Source: Flavobacterium sp. (GTDB taxonomy: Bacteria > Bacteroidota > Bacteroidia > Flavobacteriales > Flavobacteriaceae). From it: a stretch of DNA of 64,000 nt. Shown here in pieces: positions 8,651-16,349 of the stretch; positions within the stretch are counted from its first letter, which is position 1, and each line of letters opens with the position of its first letter. The stretch spans positions 11,240 to 75,239 of the forward strand of contig JAHEZJ010000031.1 in the NCBI GenBank assembly GCA_023251135.1, read 5' to 3'. The notes under the pieces were generated by a model. That model searched no databases and was not told the origin of the DNA. It was given only the letters and a program-made list of their open reading frames with translations. The position numbers were made by a program, and so were the translations under genes.

Positions 8651-8675
8651 AAAGTACACTTAAAAAGTACACTTA
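8651..8675. repeat. Tandem 12-bp direct repeat, probable integrase arm sites
   Basis: AAAGTACACTTA at 8651-8662 is repeated exactly at 8664-8675, a 13-bp period. It lies between the integrase stop and the tRNA 3' end, where arm-type binding sites of a tyrosine integrase are expected next to an attachment core. The core word is shared with sites at 2243 and 7295. Confidence 0.55.
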
Positions 8676-8686
8676 GACCAAATAAA

Positions 8687-8712
8687 AAAGCCTTACATTT
8701 CTGTAAGGCTTT
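8687..8712. terminator. Bidirectional terminator between integrase and tRNA
   Basis: AAAGCCTTAC (8687-8696) pairs with GTAAGGCTTT (8703-8712) around a six-base loop. On the minus strand a T-run follows, so it would end the tRNA transcript. On the plus strand it follows the integrase. Confidence 0.7.
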
Positions 8713-8723
8713 GATTTTTAAAG

Positions 8724-8797
8724 TGGTCCCACCTGGGCTCGAACCAGGGACCACCTGATTATGAGTCAGGTGCTCTAACCAGCTGAGCTATAGGACC
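8724..8797 (-). tRNA. tRNA with CAU anticodon, probably tRNA-Ile2
   Basis: A 74-base cloverleaf on the minus strand: acceptor stem GGTCCTA with TGGGACC, a GCTC/GAGC D stem, anticodon stem CCTGA and TCAGG around loop CTCATAA, and a T stem CCTGG/CCAGG with loop TTCGAGC. The discriminator is A, and CCA is not encoded. Anticodon CAT could be elongator Met or lysidine-modified Ile2. The C4-G69 and C5-G68 pairs are the TilS recognition pairs known from E. coli tRNA-Ile2, which favours Ile2. Its 3' end abuts the integrated element, so it probably contains the attachment core. Confidence 0.93.
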
Positions 8798-8944
8798 GGT
8801 TTGAGGATGCAATATTACTACTATTTTTCATTCACTCCAAATATTTTGGGAGATGATTTGTATTTAATTTCAAACAACACCCTATGTTTCTTGAAACACA
8901 ATTGATTTTCAACCGCTTATTTCCAATCCAAAAAAGATTTTTTT

Positions 8945-9349
8945 TTATCTAATTTCCTGACAAAGCTCCACCAAAACACCATTTGTATTCTTTGGATGTA
9001 AAAAAACTACCAACTTATTGTCGGCGCCTTTCTTCGGAACGTCATTAATCAACACAAAACCTTCATTTTTCAAGCGGGCAATTTCGGCATGAATGTCCTC
9101 GACATCAAAAGCGATATGGTGAATCCCTTCTCCTTTTTTCTCCAAAAACTTCGCAATTGGGCTTTCCGGATTGGTGGCCACTAAAAGCTCAATTTTGTTG
9201 GTTCCGGTTTGAAAAAACGAAGTTAAAACGCCCTCGCTCTCTACCGATTCCATTTTATACGACGGAACCCCTAATAATTTTTCGAACAGCACATTGGCCT
9301 CTTCCATATTCTTCACCGCGATTCCGATATGCTCAATTTTATTTACCAT
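8945..9349 (-). CDS. mce: Methylmalonyl-CoA epimerase
   Basis: Interconverts the 2R and 2S forms of methylmalonyl-CoA, joining methylmalonyl-CoA mutase to propionyl-CoA metabolism. A member of the VOC/glyoxalase fold with two beta-alpha-beta3 halves in 134 residues, the usual length. Metal ligands fit His7 (IEHIGIAV), the His of GIHHIAFDV and the Glu of GVLVELCQE. Typical phrases such as KNTNGVLVELCQ and a LGVPSYKMESVESEGV loop make the assignment firm. It lies 147 bases from the tRNA on chromosomal DNA outside the element. The neighbouring genes have no visible link to this pathway. Confidence 0.93.
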   Translation of the reverse strand: MVNKIEHIGIAVKNMEEANVLFEKLLGVPSYKMESVESEGVLTSFFQTGTNKIELLVATNPESPIAKFLEKKGEGIHHIAFDVEDIHAEIARLKNEGFVLINDVPKKGADNKLVVFLHPKNTNGVLVELCQEIR

Positions 9350-9371
9350 AACCTCTAAAATTTAATTCCAA

Positions 9372-11744
9372 TTATTGATTTACATATGTATTAAAATAAC
9401 CACATTCAGCAATAACATCCTGATAGTACTTCGTGTCCGAATAGTCTTTTTTCAAGACCTTAAAACCGCTCCAGGCAAGAAAATTAATTTTATCCTCGTC
9501 GGCTTCCCACCAGTTTTTAAGATTGTTGTACTTGTTATTATAGTATTCGTTACGCTCACATTTTGCCAGCATATAAATACATTTTGCTTTTTGCTCTTTT
9601 GTGGTTGCCGCTTCCAGTGCTTTTTGATAGTACATTTTAGGAAGATCGCAATTGGTAATCATTCGCTTCATCGAATCTCTAAACGAATACGGACTTGAAC
9701 CATACCCCACAATAGTTGTTTCATAAAAAGTTCTTGCGTTTCCAAAATGGGTAATATTATAAAACGCATTCCCCAGCAACAAACTATTGGTGTATACTTC
9801 TTCTTTTTGAGCCAACTTGTCCTGCATTGCTTTTATAGTGTTCAGAAAATCAATTTGAGAATATTTCTTTTTCTGATTCGCCGTATGATCACAATCGTGA
9901 CAGTCTTTGATATTTCCATTAAACGGATTTCCTAAGAAAACCGCATACTGCACAGAATCTGCCTGTTGAATAAATGTGATTGCCTCCGCAATTTTATTTT
10001 TGTAAGTCGCCTGAACAGCCTGAAAACTATTGATATCTTTTAATTTCAGATAATAAATCCCCACTCCAATCTTCTCTATTTCAGATTTGTTGGACTTAGC
10101 CAAAAATGCTTTCATGTCGAGTAAATTCTTTTCGTTGTCATAATAAGCATTTCCTCCACCCCAATAATAAGAATTAGAATGCGAATCACCGCCAAACAAC
10201 TCTACCATCACCGGATTTGATTTTGCTCTGTACAACGTAGCCAGATAATTTTTACTCCATTGTGCTGCATTTTGATAGCGAAACTCCTGCCCTTTATAGG
10301 TTTTAGGAAGCTCCTGATACAGCCAGTTCAAATCGGCCAGAATCGTCTTTTCATTTTTATCGGTAAGTTTATCAATTTTGCTCAGATTGTTTACAAAACG
10401 AAGCAACCTCAACTGATAGCTTGCCAATTCTGTTTTAGGCATCGTCTTCTCTGCTTTATTAAGATTGCTGTCGGCCGCAGCATAATCTCCTTTTAAAGTT
10501 TGCAAATACCCCAATGAAATATCCCATAAATAAGGCTTCTCTGTATTTCCGGCAGCTGCAATTTTTGCTACCAAATCAAAAGCTTTCGTTTTAATCACGG
10601 CTTTATTGGCTTCCCTGTTCTCCACAATCGTCTGCTTTACCGCTGGTGCGTTGTAGTCGTCAGAATTGGTTTTTACTTCAAACGAATTATTAATATCCTG
10701 CTCTTGTTGGTTCACCAATCGCGTTAACAGGTAATTCAAATGTTCACTTTTTGGATCTAAGTCGTAGATTTTTGCAATTGCTTCCGCCTCATCTTTATAA
10801 AACCCATGAACGGCCCAAAGCGCTGCTTTTTCCTTATTGTTTTTAGCCATCGCCAATGACTTAATCCAATCGGCATCGTTTTTAGGTTTGAAACAATAAG
10901 CCGTAACCGTTCGCAATTGCGGACATTTATCAAACACTTTTGCGTACAAATAATTAGACGTTGCAAACTTATTTTGCTGATGATGAACTCCGGCCACATA
11001 CGAAAGCGCACGATAGTACAATACATTTTTAGGAACCGAAGCTTCGGTTTTATTAAAAAATTCAATTGTTTTTTTCTTATTGCTGCTATAAAAATAAGCC
11101 TTCGCGGTAAGAAACCAATACCTGTTTTTCAAAAACGGATCGGCAGTTGTATTGTAAACATTTTCAATGGACTGAATCATTTTCAGGTCCTTAAACGTTT
11201 TTGCTACAGCCGGATCGTAACTCCAGTAATCTTCACCAATAGAAACGGTTTCGATTTTTTGTGCCAGATACAAAAACTCTATAAAACTCTTAATTTTAGC
11301 CTCTTTCAGATTGATTTTCTTCCCCCATTTCAAAGAGGTCTGGTTTTCTTTCTTGTTCTTATAAAAAACGTGAAGCTGTGTAATATCTGCTTTATTCTGA
11401 GCCGTTTTTTTCTCTGAAGAATACATCGGTGTTTTCTCTCCAATTAAAAAATAATTGACTGTTGCAGTATCTGCCTTGCCTTTTAAATAAGTTTCCCAAT
11501 CTGATTTTATATCTTCATTAAATCTCGAATTGTGCTCGGTATCAAAACCAATTCCATAAAAAATATCACCCGATAAGAAAAGCGGGGAATACGATTTATC
11601 TGCAAAAGCTTCAGGTGTAAAATTGGAATTGTAACCAAAAAAATCCCAGTCATCCCCGCCTCCACAGGCATAGATTATTCCATATACAAAAAGTAAAGCG
11701 GCACTAGAAACAAGAAACAACTTGTTCAAAAATATTCTTTTCAT
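9372..11744 (-). CDS. Large exported protein of unknown function, probable lipoprotein with helical repeats
   Basis: A 790-residue protein with an N-terminal export signal and a lipobox-like IYAC (Cys27), followed by GGGDDWDFFGYNSNF. I recall that opening from other unassigned Bacteroidota proteins. Much of the chain is helical and repetitive in the way of TPR arrays (for example residues 200-270 and 400-480), with aromatic-rich loops. No enzyme motif is visible. Its start overlaps the end of the upstream lipoprotein gene by 41 bases, so the two are translationally coupled and probably work together at the cell envelope. Confidence 0.75.
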   Translation of the reverse strand: MKRIFLNKLFLVSSAALLFVYGIIYACGGGDDWDFFGYNSNFTPEAFADKSYSPLFLSGDIFYGIGFDTEHNSRFNEDIKSDWETYLKGKADTATVNYFLIGEKTPMYSSEKKTAQNKADITQLHVFYKNKKENQTSLKWGKKINLKEAKIKSFIEFLYLAQKIETVSIGEDYWSYDPAVAKTFKDLKMIQSIENVYNTTADPFLKNRYWFLTAKAYFYSSNKKKTIEFFNKTEASVPKNVLYYRALSYVAGVHHQQNKFATSNYLYAKVFDKCPQLRTVTAYCFKPKNDADWIKSLAMAKNNKEKAALWAVHGFYKDEAEAIAKIYDLDPKSEHLNYLLTRLVNQQEQDINNSFEVKTNSDDYNAPAVKQTIVENREANKAVIKTKAFDLVAKIAAAGNTEKPYLWDISLGYLQTLKGDYAAADSNLNKAEKTMPKTELASYQLRLLRFVNNLSKIDKLTDKNEKTILADLNWLYQELPKTYKGQEFRYQNAAQWSKNYLATLYRAKSNPVMVELFGGDSHSNSYYWGGGNAYYDNEKNLLDMKAFLAKSNKSEIEKIGVGIYYLKLKDINSFQAVQATYKNKIAEAITFIQQADSVQYAVFLGNPFNGNIKDCHDCDHTANQKKKYSQIDFLNTIKAMQDKLAQKEEVYTNSLLLGNAFYNITHFGNARTFYETTIVGYGSSPYSFRDSMKRMITNCDLPKMYYQKALEAATTKEQKAKCIYMLAKCERNEYYNNKYNNLKNWWEADEDKINFLAWSGFKVLKKDYSDTKYYQDVIAECGYFNTYVNQ

Positions 11745-12708
11745 AGTTTTTTAAATTGAATTCGTCTAAATCGTAAAATATAATTTCTTTTGGCTTTTGA
11801 GCTACATTTTCTTCCAGCTCTTCCGCCATTTGTTTTAAATCTTCTGCTGCAATCGCCTCTATTTTCAACAGATCATTTTCTTCGTAAAACACTCCGTTTT
11901 TATAATTGGATTTTTTCACTTTAAAAAAGATCTTGCTCAACTGCTGAAAATTTGGATCGCTTTTAAGTTCGCTCACATTCATTTTGGATCGCAAACCAAT
12001 CACTCTTTGGTTTCGGATGTGTACTCCCCAGGAATATATTGGCAAAGCAAAATCAAGGTGCAGCGGGTAATTTTTAAGGCTCTTCAAATACCGCGCGGCG
12101 ATTTTCCGATCGTATATCGAGTTTAGTGAATCTGGAGCAATGGACCCCATATTGTAATACATCAAAACTCCGGAATCAACATTCGGAATTTTGGTTTTCT
12201 TAAAATATTTCACCTGATGCAAGCGAATTGTAGCCGAAAGTTTTTGCTTTGAAAGTTCTTTCACACGCTCTATAAACTTGAGGTAATTGTCTTTGCTCTT
12301 CAACGTCCAGTCACAATCGATTTGAATTTCATGACAGGCAATTTTATTCTTTGTATTGATTTCTTCTACCAGATGAACTGTTTTTTGAGCCAAATCATTA
12401 ACATCGAGACGAGGCATAGACATCACTTTGTTTTGAATAAAAACTACCGGAACTACTTCAAAAACTTTGATATTTTCCTGAAAGCGAACAGGACTTAACG
12501 GAATAGGTTCCTGCGTTTGAGGATGCAGACCAATATCAAAATACCGGATGTAAAGTTTACTAACGTCATTATCTTTCAACAGCTGTTTTTCTGTTTCAGA
12601 TAGTTTCAGGATGGTTTTCCAATAATAAAAAGCAACAATTGGCTTTTCATTTTTACTGCAGGAAATCAGAAAAAAAATCAGGAAACCAATAAAAAATCTT
12701 TTTATCAA
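11704..12708 (-). CDS. Lipoprotein of unknown function, partner of the 9372-11744 protein
   Basis: A 334-residue protein with a clear lipoprotein signal: hydrophobic segment, then ISCSKNEKP with the lipid cysteine at 17. The middle part alternates strands and helices in a TIM-barrel-like order (IQIDCDWTLKSKDNYLKFIE, then ATIRLHQVKYF, then LMYYNMG, then LDFALPIYSWG), which brings glycoside-hydrolase-like folds to mind, but no catalytic pair can be named. It overlaps the next gene by 41 bases. The pair faces away from the Ig-like lipoprotein gene at 12883. Confidence 0.75.
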   Translation of the reverse strand: MIKRFFIGFLIFFLISCSKNEKPIVAFYYWKTILKLSETEKQLLKDNDVSKLYIRYFDIGLHPQTQEPIPLSPVRFQENIKVFEVVPVVFIQNKVMSMPRLDVNDLAQKTVHLVEEINTKNKIACHEIQIDCDWTLKSKDNYLKFIERVKELSKQKLSATIRLHQVKYFKKTKIPNVDSGVLMYYNMGSIAPDSLNSIYDRKIAARYLKSLKNYPLHLDFALPIYSWGVHIRNQRVIGLRSKMNVSELKSDPNFQQLSKIFFKVKKSNYKNGVFYEENDLLKIEAIAAEDLKQMAEELEENVAQKPKEIIFYDLDEFNLKNYEKNIFEQVVSCF

Positions 12709-12882
12709 AACTCAGGAGAAATTATATTTGAACCCAAAAGTAAGAAATTATATGCTGTTATGGTCCTGAAATTTCAAAAAAACAGCAATTGGCGAAAGCT
12801 GTAAATCCTAATAAATGGATAAAAAATTTCAATTAAAGCAAATATAATCGTTATTTTGTGCTATTAAATTTTAGAAACCGTT

Positions 12883-14571
12883 ATGTTGAAAAACAACCTC
12901 AGATATATTGCATTTTTATTGGTCTTTTTTATGTTGAGCTGTGCCAAACGAGGCAGCATTACCGGTGGCCTAAAAGACACTCTGGCTCCCGTTTTAAGAT
13001 ACAGTTCGCCTAAAAATTTCAGTACTAATTTTACAGGAAATGAAATTATTCTGGGATTTGATGAGTATGTAAAACTTAAAAACCTCAACAAACAGCTTAT
13101 TATTTCACCTCCAATGAAACGTGAGCCGTTAATTTTACCCACTACTGCAAGCAAAGTAATCACTATCAAAATAAAAGATACTTTACAGCCTAACACAACT
13201 TACAGTTTTAACTTCGGACAAAGTATTGCAGACAATAATGAAGGGAATTCGATGAACCAGTTTAAATATGTTTTCTCGACAGGCCCCCATATTGACTCGC
13301 TTTCGATAGGCGGACAAATTAAAGATGCGTATGAAAAAAACGTTGATAATTTTGTTTCTGTAATGCTGTATGAAGTCAATGATACTTATAAAGATTCTTT
13401 GATTTACAAACAGAGTCCACGTTACATCACCAACACGCTGGACAGTTTGCGTACTTTTAAATTAGAAAATTTAAAGGCCGGAAAATACTTGTTAGTAGCT
13501 CTGAAAGACAAAGGAAACAACAACAGATACAACCCTAAAGACGACAAAATCGGGTTTATCAAACATTATATCACCGTTCCGAACGACACTATTTTTGAGC
13601 TCGAATTGTTCAAGGAAACACTTCCTTTTAAAGCAGTAAAACCCATACAGGCATCGGGAAATAAACTCTATCTTCCTTATGAAGGCAAGCAAAATTTTAA
13701 ACTTTCCAAACCAAAAGTTGTCCTGAAACATGGCAATGAAACTTTGGAAACGATTGTTACTGCTCTTCCTAAAAAAGATTCGTTACAAATTTGGTACAAA
13801 CCTTTAAAAGCAGATTCTTTAGCTGTAGAAGTCAGCAAAGAAAAGTACAACAAGAGGTTTAGTTTAAAAGTGAAAGATCAAAAGAAAGACACGTTAAACA
13901 TAACTGCTGTACAAAACGGAACCATCAATTTCAGAGATCGTTTTACCTTAGAATCGGCCACTCCGCTAGTAAAGTTTGACAAAGCAAAAATCCAACTGAC
14001 CAACAAAGATTCGCTTGGGGTAGCTTTCACCACAGAATATGATGAATTTGAACAAAAGTTCTATGTTGATTTCAAAAAAGAACCTCTTGAAAAATACACT
14101 ATGACCTTTTTACCGGGCGCACTGACTGATTTTTATGACAAATCAAACGACACCCTGTCCATCAAACTAAGCACAAAAGAACCTGCCGATTACGGAAATC
14201 TTGTTTTGAACCTGCAAAATGTAAAACGTTTTCCAATTATAGTCGAAGCCACTAATGCAAAAGGCGATGTGGTATATGCCAGCGATTACTCGGAAGGCAA
14301 AACTAAAATTGAATTTAACTTATTAGTCCCTGATAAATTTACAATTCGAATAATTTATGACGACAATAAGAACAAAATTTACGATTCGGGAGATTTCCTA
14401 AATAAAAAATATGCCGAAGAAGTGTTCTATTTCCAAACCAGTGTAGACGTCCGAACCAACTGGGATGTCGATCAGGCCATTGATTTAAGTGTTCCGTACA
14501 ATCCTGAAGTGGAGAAAAAACAGATCGAGAAAAAGAAAAAAGAGGAAGAGAAGAAAAGAAAAGCATTCTAG
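12883..14571 (+). CDS. Ig-like domain lipoprotein
   Basis: A 562-residue cell-envelope lipoprotein. The signal ends in LSCAKRG (Cys20), and SITGGLKDTLAPVL then opens an SbsA/Big_5-type Ig-like domain (about residues 30-135), recognisable from the FDEYVKLKNLNKQLIISP and NTTYSFNFGQSIADNNEGN phrases. The rest is beta-rich with further Ig- or carboxypeptidase-regulatory-like modules. The tail is a charged Lys/Glu helix (KKKEEEKKRK). This is a conserved Flavobacteria-type gene whose precise role is unknown to me. The next gene starts 24 bases later on the same strand. Confidence 0.82.
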   Translation: MLKNNLRYIAFLLVFFMLSCAKRGSITGGLKDTLAPVLRYSSPKNFSTNFTGNEIILGFDEYVKLKNLNKQLIISPPMKREPLILPTTASKVITIKIKDTLQPNTTYSFNFGQSIADNNEGNSMNQFKYVFSTGPHIDSLSIGGQIKDAYEKNVDNFVSVMLYEVNDTYKDSLIYKQSPRYITNTLDSLRTFKLENLKAGKYLLVALKDKGNNNRYNPKDDKIGFIKHYITVPNDTIFELELFKETLPFKAVKPIQASGNKLYLPYEGKQNFKLSKPKVVLKHGNETLETIVTALPKKDSLQIWYKPLKADSLAVEVSKEKYNKRFSLKVKDQKKDTLNITAVQNGTINFRDRFTLESATPLVKFDKAKIQLTNKDSLGVAFTTEYDEFEQKFYVDFKKEPLEKYTMTFLPGALTDFYDKSNDTLSIKLSTKEPADYGNLVLNLQNVKRFPIIVEATNAKGDVVYASDYSEGKTKIEFNLLVPDKFTIRIIYDDNKNKIYDSGDFLNKKYAEEVFYFQTSVDVRTNWDVDQAIDLSVPYNPEVEKKQIEKKKKEEEKKRKAF

Positions 14572-14595
14572 ATTTTAATCCCTAAGTACCGCGCT

Positions 14596-15039
14596 ATGGA
14601 AAATGATTTGATTGAAAAAGAAAACTGGCTGAAAAGAAACTGGAAATGGTTTATCCCCTCCACTCTTTTCTGTATCCTTTTGATAGTGCTTTTGGCCAGC
14701 TCAACTTCTAAAGAAGGCATAACCGATATCGCTCAGGCCTATTCCGACCAGCTGCTTTTTGAAAAGGCAATTAATAAGGCCAATGAGAATCCAAATACTA
14801 TTGAAAACATAGGAAAAATTGAGCCGCTCGACAAACTCGCTATCCTCGAAGGAAACATCGTCTATTCGAACAACCACAATACAGTCAACTTGTCTGTGAG
14901 GATTAAAGGAACAAAAAAGAAGGGCAAGCTAGACATAGCTGCCGTCAAAAAAGGAGTTGAATGGGAGTACAAAAAAATTGCTGTTCGCACTAAAAACCCC
15001 GAAAATGAAATCGTAATCTTAGACGAACTTCAAAAATAA
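14596..15039 (+). CDS. Coa1-like single-pass membrane protein
   Basis: A 147-residue protein with one membrane helix (residues 18-34, WFIPSTLFCILLIVLLA) and a soluble domain. The WLKRNWKWFIP opening and the later NTVNLSVRIKGTKKKGKLDI segment resemble the cytochrome-oxidase assembly factor Coa1/Tim21 family, several members of which occur in Bacteroidota. The role here is not proven. It follows the Ig-like lipoprotein by 24 bases, so the two are probably cotranscribed. It converges with the amidase gene on the other strand. Confidence 0.6.
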   Translation: MENDLIEKENWLKRNWKWFIPSTLFCILLIVLLASSTSKEGITDIAQAYSDQLLFEKAINKANENPNTIENIGKIEPLDKLAILEGNIVYSNNHNTVNLSVRIKGTKKKGKLDIAAVKKGVEWEYKKIAVRTKNPENEIVILDELQK

Positions 15040-15054
15040 TCTTTACAATTAGCG

Positions 15055-15822
15055 TCAAAAATCAATACTAAACTGGTCTTTATCGCTTAAAAAATCAAGT
15101 TTTTTTCGGGTTTCCAACATCACATTTTTATCCAGTTCAACCACAAAAACAGCTTCGGTTTCCTGTGGCTCGAGAATGTAATTTCCTAAAAAGTCAATCG
15201 CTTGTGAGTGTCCGATATGTTCGTAATTATTGGCATCCAAACCTACGCGATTAACTCCAACCACATAACTTAGATTTTCGATCGCACGCGCTTTAAGCAA
15301 AGCATCCCAGGCATTGGTTCTTACTTTTGGCCAGTTGGCCACATACAGCAACAAATCATAATTCTCGACATTTCTGGCAAATACCGGAAATCTCAAGTCA
15401 TAACAAACCTGCAAACAAATCTTCCAACCGAGATACTCTACAATTACTTTTTCGTTTCCGCTGGTATAGAACTGATCTTCTCCTGCTAGCGAAAACAAAT
15501 GACGCTTGTTGTAATACTGAATTTCGCCTGACGGAAAAACAAATACCATCCGATTGTAATACTTTTCATTTTCAACCACAACCAGACTTCCTGCAATAGC
15601 AACATTTTTTGTTCTTGCCATAGACTGGATCCACGAAATAGTCTCTCCCTGCATCGTTTCGGCAACTGCAGCTGCGTTCATCGTAAATCCCGTTGAAAAC
15701 ATTTCCGGTAACACGATCAAATGGACTTCGGAATCGATTTGATTGATTTTGGACTCAAACTGCTTTTTATTTTCTAAAGCATTTTCCCAATAAAGATCTG
15801 ATTGTATAAGTGCGATTTTCAT
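15055..15822 (-). CDS. Nitrilase-family amidase, omega-amidase (YafV-like)
   Basis: Carbon-nitrogen hydrolase, probably an omega-amidase acting on 2-oxoglutaramate or 2-oxosuccinamate as in YafV and NIT2. The catalytic triad is visible: Glu in VLPEMFSTGF, Lys in YNKRHLF and Cys in QVCYDLRFP. The ATG at 15822 fits the family start (MKIALIQSDLYWEN). A further in-frame start 36 bases upstream would add a basic, aromatic tail not seen in relatives. With this start the length is 255 residues, normal for the family. The neighbours give no pathway hint. Confidence 0.87.
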   Translation of the reverse strand: MKIALIQSDLYWENALENKKQFESKINQIDSEVHLIVLPEMFSTGFTMNAAAVAETMQGETISWIQSMARTKNVAIAGSLVVVENEKYYNRMVFVFPSGEIQYYNKRHLFSLAGEDQFYTSGNEKVIVEYLGWKICLQVCYDLRFPVFARNVENYDLLLYVANWPKVRTNAWDALLKARAIENLSYVVGVNRVGLDANNYEHIGHSQAIDFLGNYILEPQETEAVFVVELDKNVMLETRKKLDFLSDKDQFSIDF

Positions 15823-15954
15823 AAAGTAAAAATACTTTTTTTTAAACAAAATGCCCAATTAAGATTTAGGTTTCACAAAATTTAGATTAAAGAGCTGCAA
15901 ACCCAGTAAATATCGGATTTTTCAGAATAAAAAAACATTATCTGAAAAAATTAT

Positions 15955-15989
15955 GCGAAAATATTGCATAAATTATGCAAAAATATTGC
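15955..15989. promoter_or_regulatory. Pair of GCA-N7-TGC dyads before susC1
   Basis: Two 13-bp pseudo-palindromes, GCGAAAATATTGC (15955-15967) and GCAAAAATATTGC (15977-15989), 22 bp apart and so on nearly the same helix face. They end 21 bases before the -7 element TATATTTG at 16011. The same dyads occur before susC2 (21365, 21385) and in the regulator/hexosaminidase region (33133, 33221). They are probable operators for the DeoR protein encoded at 32317-33093. Confidence 0.65.
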
Positions 15990-16018
15990 TATCAATGAAT
16001 ATAATTTATATATATTTG
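15986..16018 (+). promoter_or_regulatory. Promoter of susC1
   Basis: The -7 element TATATTTG lies at 16011-16018 and a TTG at 15986-15988 lies 22 bases upstream, within the known Bacteroidota spacing. The TTG falls inside the second dyad. The bases around it match the susC2 promoter closely (ATGAATATAATTTATATATA against ATGAAAATAATATATATA, then TTTGA(C/T)CGC). Confidence 0.65.
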
Positions 16019-16349
16019 ACCGCTGATTAAAAAACACAACATACTAAAAAACACTTAATTATGAAAAAACTCCCAATTTCACAGGGCGCACAGCCAACAC
16101 TATTTCTGACAAAAGTCAACAACTGCATTGCAATAAAAAAGCAAAAAACTAAAATACCATAAATCTATCCGCCATTTTTTTAAGTGTAGTACTAAAATTA
16201 CAATCAAAACTAAACCACTAGTAAAAGTACCACATTTCCGTTTGCAATAATTCGTCTTCAGGAAACGAATTAAAGCTCCTTCACTTTTCGGTGAAAACAA
16301 TAAAAAACAACCAATCATTAACCCTCAACTAACTAAAAACCACAAAAGA
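16019..16349 (+). other. Long untranslated leader of susC1
   Basis: About 330 bases lie between the promoter and the susC1 ATG, against about 43 bases for susC2. The leader holds a 33-codon open frame (16061-16162, starting MKKLPISQGAQPT). It also holds a hairpin, AATTCGT (16249-16255) with ACGAATT (16265-16271), and a smaller TTCAC/GTGAA hairpin just after. Such leaders can host attenuation or antisense control, but no known riboswitch fold was recognised. Confidence 0.4.

Noticed and set aside
10917..11417. Long plus-strand frame inside the 790-residue gene
   Set aside because: Basic, Phe/Ile-rich translation typical of antisense to a Lys/Asn-rich gene. No known domain.
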